Assembly: GCA_022600935.1 (NCBI GenBank)
Contig: JAHZJL010000285.1
Coordinates: 1-38,480 of the forward strand
DNA: 38,480 nt
Reading direction: 5' to 3'
Source: Gammaproteobacteria bacterium
GTDB taxonomy: Bacteria > Pseudomonadota > Gammaproteobacteria > Methylococcales > DRLZ01
Below are positions 1-7,706 of the stretch, in pieces. A model generated the notes under the pieces. That model made no database searches. It saw only the letters and a program-made list of their open reading frames with translations, and was not told where the DNA came from. Each line of letters begins with the position of its first letter. Within the stretch, counting starts at the first letter, position 1. Made by a program: the position numbers and the translations under genes.

Positions 1-131
1 GTACTGGAACAACCTAGTAAATTACTCAATAATCGACGTGGAGCAGTTTGTTCCGCTTCCGATACGGCGTAATACACACCGGCTGGTGTCGCCTCAAGAA
101 ATACGTTATCACGCAGTTTTAGACTCGACAT
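1..131 (-). CDS. Partial ORF (continues past left edge), hypothetical protein; N-terminus reads MSSLKLRDNVFLEATPAGVYYAVSEAEQTAPRRLLSNLLGCSS
   Basis: Read on the minus strand from CAT at 129-131; open to the window edge; start overlaps the 3' end of the GTPase gene (stop at 109-111) by 23 nt, suggesting translational coupling. Not in the ORF track because it is truncated. Confidence 0.6.
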   Translation of the reverse strand, partial: MSSLKLRDNVFLEATPAGVYYAVSEAEQTAPRRLLSNLLGCSS

Positions 132-681
132 ATTCATTTTCCATTTCAGGTTTTAACCCTGGATCCAGAGTGAACAACAAGGCCTGCACAAGCAAGGACA
201 CATCGGTTCGGCTTCGTGCATCAACCTCGAATACAGGCGCTTTAATATTCATTTGCTTCAACAATTGCTGATACTGGGTAATGTCAGGATCAGCTTTAAG
301 GTCTCTTTGGGTGACTCCGATTCCAACCGCTGTCGATTGGATCAAGGTGTCAAACCGTTGAAGAAAAAAGCCCAGGTCTTTCAGTGGATCGGGGCGATTA
401 TTGTTGATTAAAATCATTAATCCAATACCACCGGTAGCAAGAATATCCCACATAAAATCAAAACGTTCCTGTCCAGGGGTTCCGTATAAATGCAGCTTCT
501 CATCTCCCGGCAGATGCATGACACCGTAATCCAGCGCTACTGTGGTTTCCGGTTTACGCTGTTTGGTCATATCAGAAGCCAATTCATCAGTACGAACCGG
601 TGGTTCATCACTGATGCTGGCGATTGCAGTAGTTTTTCCTGCACCTACCGGACCGGTAAAGATTAGTTTGTGTTGTCCCAT
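109..681 (-). CDS. Small Ras-like/MglA-like GTPase (COG2229-type ATP/GTP-binding protein)
   Basis: P-loop GPVGAGKTT, G3 motif GTPGQERF, TQRD at the G4 position; 190 aa. Confidence 0.85.
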   Translation of the reverse strand: MGQHKLIFTGPVGAGKTTAIASISDEPPVRTDELASDMTKQRKPETTVALDYGVMHLPGDEKLHLYGTPGQERFDFMWDILATGGIGLMILINNNRPDPLKDLGFFLQRFDTLIQSTAVGIGVTQRDLKADPDITQYQQLLKQMNIKAPVFEVDARSRTDVSLLVQALLFTLDPGLKPEMENEYVESKTA

Positions 682-689
682 TGTTTTGC

Positions 690-1817
690 CTAACGTCTAC
701 TAATGTGAGTTAAAATACGTCGCAATAATCCGGTATTTTTTGGTTTTCTTTTCTTGGTGTCCTGTTTCACGGTTTCAGAAGGCTCGGCAACATCAACACT
801 GACAGTCGGCGCCTTGCCTTCGTCTTTCACAATCAACCCCAGAGAATTTGCCGCGCTGATCAGACTAAACACTTCTTTGGCATCAAAACCGATTTCATCA
901 ACGATACGGCGCGCCGCCACTGGCCCCTGGTGTAAAATTGCACAGATTTGAACAACATTGTCGGGACATAAATAACGTGTAATATTAGGCCAGTGTTTGA
1001 GATAAATCAGATCATTTTCGGAAATCTCAACTGGCAACTGGCCGCCAGCATTCCACCACGCAACTTTCCATAAAAACGCATCCATTGGCTGTAATGAACC
1101 TGCATATTTTTTCATGTCCAGCAGTGGTTCAGGAGTCAGTTTGACATCTTTCTCAGTGCTTTCCTGCAATTTGGCAAATCTTTTCAGAGGAAGTCGGCAA
1201 TATGCTTGTAATTGATTATCATCAGCATCAACCCAAACCTTACGAATATCCGGAAAAATAATTATGGGATTCCACCAGGCTTCCAAACGTAAATTCAAGC
1301 CAACTCCGGTTGACTTTTTATAGGCTTTTATCAATTCACCTTGCAAAAAATCTGATGGATTATAGTACTCGGTTTTAGAGCGGTTAATAATACCATTTTG
1401 AGCAATGGCTCTTTGTTTACCTATTTTTACATCACTAACTGCACTAGCTGCCTTACTAAGTGACCCTTTGTTATTATCTTTGACAATAATTCGAGGCACA
1501 TCTAAATCCAGCTTCACCTGGTCTAAAACCTGCGTCAACCCGTCAGGACGAAACGGTTTTTTTAGATGTACAATATTATCATCATCAATATCATATAAAG
1601 ATAGACCAATTATTGGCCGAACAGGAAATTGTTCCCGTATACTGGCTAACATTGAATCCGCTTTATGCGAATCAAGATCGATAATACACACATCAGCTTG
1701 TTCATTTTCAACCAGTTGGTAACGCTGGCGAACAAATGCTCTAACAATATTCACCAGTCCTGTATTAGCCCCTGGTATATTAATTTTTAGTGTTTGCTCT
1801 GTACTCATAAGGTTCAC
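690..1817 (-). CDS. Pseudo-receiver-like N-terminal domain plus C-terminal winged-helix-like region, hypothetical signalling protein
   Basis: Receiver-like IIDLDS and LKKPFRPDG segments but no acidic pair after beta-1 (INIPG); C-terminus NVVQICAILHQGPVAARRIVDEIGFDAKEVFSLISAANSLGLI looks winged-helix; 8 bp upstream of the GTPase gene. Confidence 0.65.
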   Translation of the reverse strand: MNLMSTEQTLKINIPGANTGLVNIVRAFVRQRYQLVENEQADVCIIDLDSHKADSMLASIREQFPVRPIIGLSLYDIDDDNIVHLKKPFRPDGLTQVLDQVKLDLDVPRIIVKDNNKGSLSKAASAVSDVKIGKQRAIAQNGIINRSKTEYYNPSDFLQGELIKAYKKSTGVGLNLRLEAWWNPIIIFPDIRKVWVDADDNQLQAYCRLPLKRFAKLQESTEKDVKLTPEPLLDMKKYAGSLQPMDAFLWKVAWWNAGGQLPVEISENDLIYLKHWPNITRYLCPDNVVQICAILHQGPVAARRIVDEIGFDAKEVFSLISAANSLGLIVKDEGKAPTVSVDVAEPSETVKQDTKKRKPKNTGLLRRILTHISRR

Positions 1818-1818
1818 T

Positions 1819-2541
1819 TCAGCTTGCTATAGCAAAATCGGAAGCAACTTGCTTCCATTCTTCATCGAGATGACCACGAATTTCAAGAATTTGATAACTT
1901 GTCTTGAAACCATGCTCATCCTTGGTGGCACAATAAATTTCCAGTAAATCTCTTCTGACTTCCGCTCGTTCCGGCTCAATCTCGAGTTGTGATTCAAGAA
2001 TTTCCTGGGCCTGATCCAATTGCCCGGCCTCCAGACACATGCGAGCTGTATTAACCGGATCCAGAACAGACTGTTGTGCTTTTACAGAGGTATCAAATAA
2101 CTCTATGGAATCCTCATGCTTGACCCCATCGTGCAATATAGAGCGTGATGAAAATGGTAAATGTCTGGATGATAAATCACCATTGAGAACTCGCTGTAAA
2201 TGTGTTCGATGAGATTCATTCATCAAATTACCAACATTATCAAGAATTTTTTTTCGTAATGAATTTCCCTTACTATCAAGCACATAAAATAAATCCAGTA
2301 CTGCAGCATAGAGAATCTCACTATCTTTCATTTTTATCGCATATTTGATTCGGCAAAAATGAAACGCTAATTTTTTGGGATAGCGTTGAATCTGGCGACA
2401 AAGAAACTCGTAACTGGATTCTGCATTTAAACGCCTGGATAATCGCAATTTACGAAAACGAGCTCTTTCAAATACACCTTCCCAAGGAAGATCCATTTCA
2501 GAAAACTTATTATCCTGGTGTTTTTGTTTCATATCGATCAA
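1819..2541 (-). CDS. TPR-like repeat hypothetical protein
   Basis: C-terminal DPVNTARMCLEAGQLDQAQEILESQLEIEPERAEVRRDLLEIYCATKD resembles TPR helices; 1 bp from the downstream ORF. Confidence 0.6.
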   Translation of the reverse strand: MIDMKQKHQDNKFSEMDLPWEGVFERARFRKLRLSRRLNAESSYEFLCRQIQRYPKKLAFHFCRIKYAIKMKDSEILYAAVLDLFYVLDSKGNSLRKKILDNVGNLMNESHRTHLQRVLNGDLSSRHLPFSSRSILHDGVKHEDSIELFDTSVKAQQSVLDPVNTARMCLEAGQLDQAQEILESQLEIEPERAEVRRDLLEIYCATKDEHGFKTSYQILEIRGHLDEEWKQVASDFAIAS

Positions 2542-2735
2542 ATCTGTTTATCTTGTATGAATAAGTATAGAGAACTCTACTTATATTGCATGATCAAATC
2601 ATGGGTAACTTAAATAAATCTATGTTTTTGCAACCCAATTATCAATTTAAGCGCCACTCGACTGTATAAACAAGTGACCCTCATCACATAAATACGTCTT
2701 TAAATAATCTACAGATAAAAAAAGCCTCAAAAAAA

Positions 2736-2791
2736 TGGCCCGCTTTGAGTCAATCCTTGTCCAACACAATGGATTTTCTCAAAACGGGCCA
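2736..2791 (-). terminator. Rho-independent terminator for the STAS/SpoIIE transcription unit
   Basis: TGGCCCGCTTTGAG (2736-2749) pairs with CTCAAAACGGGCCA (2778-2791) with one G.U wobble; the loop can pair further (AATCC/GGATT, TTGT/ACAA); the minus-strand stem is followed by UUUUUUUGAGGCUUUUUUU. Confidence 0.85.
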
Positions 2792-2816
2792 ATTTCAGCA
2801 GGACCGCTGGTGACGT

Positions 2817-3989
2817 TTAAAGTTTTACATATTGATTAAACAATAATTTAAGCATTTGCAGCTCACCCTCTTCAGGTTTGCACCAGCCATCAATTTCAAT
2901 ATCTTTGAGAATTTGCTGGCCCTGCTCATCATTATGCATGCTCAACAGAACATCCTGGAACGATGCATGTGAATCAGCAACATAAGGTGCCGCACAGAAC
3001 AGGTGAAAAGCAAAATTGGTTTCACTTTCGTCAACGACGCGAGTTGATCCCCTGGCAAATGAAGACAATCCATCATACGTCTTCTTGAGGATAAACAAGA
3101 CATCAGCCTGCTTGCGCAACATCATTTGCAAGGCTTTGATTTCATTACCAGCAAAGGTGTAGTCAAACGACTCGGAGTCCATGTCGTTTTCATCACACAG
3201 CGAGCGTCCCAAAATATACACAAAACTGTTCTGGGATGCCGTGACAACTTTTGGCTTTTTCAGGTCTTTTAAATCCCTGTCATCGTCCTCTCGCATCAAG
3301 ATAACGACTTCATCCACTTCCGTTGTCGGTCGAGCCAATGGCACAAAACCATTCTTTTGAATCAAGGTACATGCATCAAACGGCTTGGAAAACAGGATAT
3401 CTGTCTGCATATGGGCCAGGTCTTCACCCAGTTTGGGTTGCTCCAGGTGAATCGCCTTTTCCAGCTTGCGTTGTAAAAAGGTATTGAACATGTACCAGCC
3501 ACTGAGTTGCTGTCCGGTTTGCAGATTCGCAATAAACTTCATTGTTGCATTCGCAGAAGGTTTGGTTTCCGCTTGCTTCTCTGACTGATTCCCGGCATTG
3601 AAAGGCGCAGCAACAGGATCAACTGATGACGACTTACCTTTCTTCCCTGAGCCACCTTCCATAAAACGGCCCAGTCCGGTAATTTTGAACAACATGCTGG
3701 TCATACGATTCAGATTCAATACGTTGACTTTCTTGCCTGCTGTTTCCCAGATGTCAAACAATTTCAGTAATAACGACAAGCCCATTGAATTGACACGCTC
3801 GACATTTTTGAAATCAAGATGAATATTGGTCTTGTAGTCATGCGCTGATTGCGCCATTTGATCCAAAACCGCTTCAGCATGAACATCGATTGAGCCTATG
3901 CAATCAATTATGCTTGTGTTGTCATCTGACGATGAAACAATTTCAATTCGAAATGTTTCAGTTTCATTGATTGTTTGTGTGCTAACCAT
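2817..3989 (-). CDS. STAS-domain (anti-anti-sigma-like) protein fused to a PhnD-like type-2 periplasmic-binding-protein domain
   Basis: STAS: IHLDFKNVERVNSMGLSLLLKLFDIWETAGKKVNVLNLNRMTSMLFKITGL. C-terminal half reads as PhnD-like (KPFDACTLIQKNGFVPLARPT...VVTASQNSFVYILGRSLC...FAGNEIKALQMMLRKQADVLFILKKTYD). No signal peptide. Start overlaps the upstream stop (TAATG). Confidence 0.75.
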   Translation of the reverse strand: MVSTQTINETETFRIEIVSSSDDNTSIIDCIGSIDVHAEAVLDQMAQSAHDYKTNIHLDFKNVERVNSMGLSLLLKLFDIWETAGKKVNVLNLNRMTSMLFKITGLGRFMEGGSGKKGKSSSVDPVAAPFNAGNQSEKQAETKPSANATMKFIANLQTGQQLSGWYMFNTFLQRKLEKAIHLEQPKLGEDLAHMQTDILFSKPFDACTLIQKNGFVPLARPTTEVDEVVILMREDDDRDLKDLKKPKVVTASQNSFVYILGRSLCDENDMDSESFDYTFAGNEIKALQMMLRKQADVLFILKKTYDGLSSFARGSTRVVDESETNFAFHLFCAAPYVADSHASFQDVLLSMHNDEQGQQILKDIEIDGWCKPEEGELQMLKLLFNQYVKL

Positions 3990-6685
3990 TAGTTCAGTAC
4001 CTCTTCTTGTTCCTCTGCATGATTCAGGAATTGAAAGCCGGTATTCAAATTCAGCTCAAATTCTTCACTCATATCCCAGAGAATAGTTATCTGAGTTCGT
4101 TTATGTGGATGCACTCTGACTTGCAGATAGTCGGACAATCTCCACATCATATACAGACCACCACCACCAGTGCCTGCTTTCACTCCATTTTGCATGGCTT
4201 GCGACAGACTTCTCATAAATACAGCTGGTGTCAGGGTTCCCCAGTTATCGGTTACCATCAGCCCCAGAGTATTGCCATTGAAAGCAACATCAACCCGAAC
4301 TTCCTCGATTTTATCGAGTTCGCGCACTTCACCTTTTTGGTAATACGCAGTATCTCGACCATCACGCGGTGCGGCGTAAAGTCCGTTTTCCAGCATTTCG
4401 TCAAGCAACACATTGAGGCTTTCGATATAGTCTTCCCGAATTCCGTCTTGCTCGGATAACCAGGCAAACACTTCTTCCATAATGAAAGCCTTGTCTTCAG
4501 TATGCGTCAGTTGAAACTGTCTCTTGTTTGATTCATTAGGCAACAGTGCATATAAATCATCATCCACACCCTGGTGATGCTGGTTCATGAAACGACTCCA
4601 GCCCAGGCGATGACAGAGTTGGTCATTTTTCGGTAATACCCGGCAAATCCCATCTTGTCTGAAGCGTGGCAGAAGATCGGCAAAGTCTCCTTCAGGAAAC
4701 ATCGCCAGATACTGACGTGAAATACGCGGAATTGCGTGTGAACCTTGACGATAGACAGCATCGGTGATTCGAATGATATCGCTTGGTTCAGCATCGTTTG
4801 TTGTCGTTGCTGACACGGTGACACGATCAGTATGGTTCATGATGACGAAAGTAATGTCATCTTCGAATCCGTCACGCCCGGTATGTGCTTTCAAAGCAAC
4901 ATTCAGTTGTTCGAAAATCACTTCCGGTTCTGCATCACCGTAGGTATCCAGAATCATTTCCAGACGTTCGTAGCCAAATGCTTCTCCCAGTGGAGATTCT
5001 TCTTCAACCAGACCATCAGTAAACAGGAACAGGCGATCACCAACTTCCATCTGAATTTCAGCTTCAGTTGCCTGATAATCAGCTTCCAGATTCTGCCCCA
5101 GAGGGATACCGGCGGCTTCGATCATTTCCCATTGACGGCTTTCCTTATGTCGAAGATACGGCAGAACATGTCCGGCGTTGGCAAACTTCATTTGACCGGT
5201 TTTCGCATCAAGTTGAATACAGGCCATCGTCATCAACAACTCCTGTTGAGCTGTTTCAAACATGGTCTCGTTCAAACCTTGCAGAATGGCACTGGGATTG
5301 GTTATCCCTTTATGGATCAGTGATGAAACACCGGCTTTCGCAGCACTCACCATCGTTCCCGCAGCAACACCGTGACCACTCACGTCTCCGACCAGAACAA
5401 CTGATTCAGTACCATCAATATCGTAATAATCGTAGTAGTCACCCCCAACCTCACTGGATGTGGCCATTTTTGCCTGACCATGCAATCCGGGTAGATCGAT
5501 CATCGGATTCGCCATCATCACTTTTTGTAATGTTGCCGCCAGGTTAACTTCCGACTGCAAACGTTCACTCAAATGTTCAAGGCTGGCATGTGCTTCCTGA
5601 AGTTTTTGATCGGAAAGTTTACGTTCTGTGATATCAATGCCGGTTGCCAGAAAAAGAGTCGGCTCTTTTGTAGAGGAATCCATGATGACCATGTTGTGCC
5701 ACATGATATCGAGTAGCTCACCACTACGAATAACCAGTTGAGTTTCCAGTTCCTGACTCAATTGGTCTTTACTTTTCATCATCGTGTCAAACATCGTCTG
5801 TGTTTGTTCACGGTCTGAATGCGCGATAAATTTTTCGAAAAAATTTAGACCCAAAGCTTCTTCACTAAACCAGCCTGTTGTTTCTTCGGCAAAATGGTTA
5901 AAGTTGATAATGTTTCCTTCTTTATCAACCGCAATAATCAACGCCTGTGCTGTATTAATCAGAGTATCTGTAAACTCCTGCTCAGACTGGGCTTTTTTCA
6001 TACTCTCCTTGAGTTTGGATACCAAAGGACGAAGTAGCGCCTGACCAAGGACAATTAAACTCAAAATCATCACGATGAACATAATGTTCTGTAAGTCAAT
6101 CGCGCGATTGATTTTCGCTTCACTTTGTTGCTGCAGCATTGTGGAGAACTTATCTAAACCTTCACTCAGTGGCTTCAAGTCAAGTTCGGCAAACTCCTTG
6201 ACAACTGGATTTTGAGGATTTAATTCATCTGCAGGCAAAGCCACAAACGATTTGATGGTTTTGATATAGTTACGCGTATTGGTATCTAACCGGAAAGGTT
6301 TGCTGAAAAAAATGTTGTATTGATCCGGTGTCAATGCATTTTCGATATAGGTTGGCCTGCCGTATTCAATCACATATTTCTGACCGTGACTCAATCGCTC
6401 ATTATTGTCACCGATACGCACCAGGTTGTTACCGATATTCTTTTTTAACTTCTGGACTTCGTTTTTTTCCTGGGTCAAAAACAGCTGTGAGGCCAGAAAA
6501 TTGGTTCTTTGTATCAATTTACTTTGTTCCCCAGCCATTCGAATCAAAGAGGAATCTCCCTGTTGATCCTTAAAGTTGGAAAACACAACGTAATAACTTG
6601 AACATGCGACGATGCCCATGACAACCAAAACGGTGCCATACTGTTCCATCATCGATTCGACTAATCGTTTAAATATATTACCCAT
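3989..6685 (-). CDS. Membrane PP2C/SpoIIE-family phosphatase with N-terminal PilJ-like sensor, PAS domain and C-terminal HATPase (partner-switching regulator)
   Basis: Two TM segments flank IRMAGEQSKLIQRTNFLASQLF (PilJ N-term-like); PAS region LINTAQALIIAVDKEGNIINFNHFAEETTGW; PP2C motifs GGDYYDYY, GDVSGHG, LFLFTDGLVE, EDDITFVIM; HATPase N-box LDEMLENGLYA and G-box GTGGGGLYMMWRLSD. Confidence 0.9.
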   Translation of the reverse strand: MGNIFKRLVESMMEQYGTVLVVMGIVACSSYYVVFSNFKDQQGDSSLIRMAGEQSKLIQRTNFLASQLFLTQEKNEVQKLKKNIGNNLVRIGDNNERLSHGQKYVIEYGRPTYIENALTPDQYNIFFSKPFRLDTNTRNYIKTIKSFVALPADELNPQNPVVKEFAELDLKPLSEGLDKFSTMLQQQSEAKINRAIDLQNIMFIVMILSLIVLGQALLRPLVSKLKESMKKAQSEQEFTDTLINTAQALIIAVDKEGNIINFNHFAEETTGWFSEEALGLNFFEKFIAHSDREQTQTMFDTMMKSKDQLSQELETQLVIRSGELLDIMWHNMVIMDSSTKEPTLFLATGIDITERKLSDQKLQEAHASLEHLSERLQSEVNLAATLQKVMMANPMIDLPGLHGQAKMATSSEVGGDYYDYYDIDGTESVVLVGDVSGHGVAAGTMVSAAKAGVSSLIHKGITNPSAILQGLNETMFETAQQELLMTMACIQLDAKTGQMKFANAGHVLPYLRHKESRQWEMIEAAGIPLGQNLEADYQATEAEIQMEVGDRLFLFTDGLVEEESPLGEAFGYERLEMILDTYGDAEPEVIFEQLNVALKAHTGRDGFEDDITFVIMNHTDRVTVSATTTNDAEPSDIIRITDAVYRQGSHAIPRISRQYLAMFPEGDFADLLPRFRQDGICRVLPKNDQLCHRLGWSRFMNQHHQGVDDDLYALLPNESNKRQFQLTHTEDKAFIMEEVFAWLSEQDGIREDYIESLNVLLDEMLENGLYAAPRDGRDTAYYQKGEVRELDKIEEVRVDVAFNGNTLGLMVTDNWGTLTPAVFMRSLSQAMQNGVKAGTGGGGLYMMWRLSDYLQVRVHPHKRTQITILWDMSEEFELNLNTGFQFLNHAEEQEEVLN

Positions 6686-7676
6686 TGGCTTAATCCTTGA
6701 TTTTCATTTTTAAAACCTCTGACATTCAATCAACCTCAGTGCCTCACAATCATGAAGACCGGATTGATATATTTAGAAAGCCTGTTTTTAGAGATCTGAA
6801 CATGATTTGACTTGACACTAAAGGACACAGCAGATCTATCAGCTCATAAAAAAGATTTTCAATGACTGAAGTGTAGGAAGACAGGACTAGAATTCAAGGT
6901 GACGCAAGGAAAACGATATATGCTATTGATTTTATTGCCTAATTTAATTAAATGGCGATTATTTTGAGGCCTGGACAATGACATTGATGGTGTATCGAGT
7001 TGCGATTGTGGATCAGACTTAACAAGACATGTTATTGTTTTTTTTGACGAAATTTAACAATTAAAAAAAAACTTCAAAAAAAAAACTTAAATTTTTCTTA
7101 AGTCTTTTTTTTTAAATCTATTCAAAAACCTTGACACAGTTCAAATTGATTTTTTAATTCACGCTTAATTTAGAAAATACATCACATAAACCCGTGTCAA
7201 CTGGCACCAATGTGACCGATCTCTCTTTTTAAGTATTTTCAAACAGACATAGTGCCTGAATTGACAACAAAAATACTTTTACAGATTGAATAACAGTCTA
7301 TTGATTAACTTAATCAGTGCTTCTTATAAAGCATTCAACTTCAGGCAATCATACGAAAATATAATTGATGTGTAGCATGCACTGCTTTTCACATGACCAC
7401 AGTCTGGTTTTCTCAAACTGAGGTCATCGCAAGAAGCATTCACTCTACGTGTATTTGTGAATTTAGATTGACGGGACTACGACTTGAACACAAACGTCTG
7501 GTTTGTGGCTTTATCGATTTTAACGTAAACCCGGTAAGATGATCAGAAATTCAGTGAATCCTGGCTGGTGGATTCAGCAGCAGACTTGATGATATCCATG
7601 CTCTTCTGATTCTGCTGTGAATAGGGTGAACGTTGTACAGCAAGGGATATGCAGGAATTTGTCATGTCGTGAAAGA

Positions 7677-7706
7677 AACACCTGTAATCATTAGTCTACA
7701 GGTGTT
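7677..7706 (-). terminator. Probable mtaB terminator overlapping the mtaB stop codon
   Basis: Perfect 10-bp inverted repeat AACACCTGTA (7677-7686) / TACAGGTGTT (7697-7706), 10-nt loop, followed on the minus strand by TTTCTTTC; mtaB stop (7691-7693) lies in the loop. Confidence 0.55.

Noticed and set aside
4007-5547. Plus-strand ORFs of 150-163 aa opposite the SpoIIE/STAS genes
   Set aside because: Antisense shadow of a clearly coding minus-strand gene with intact PP2C/HATPase motifs; no recognisable motif of their own.
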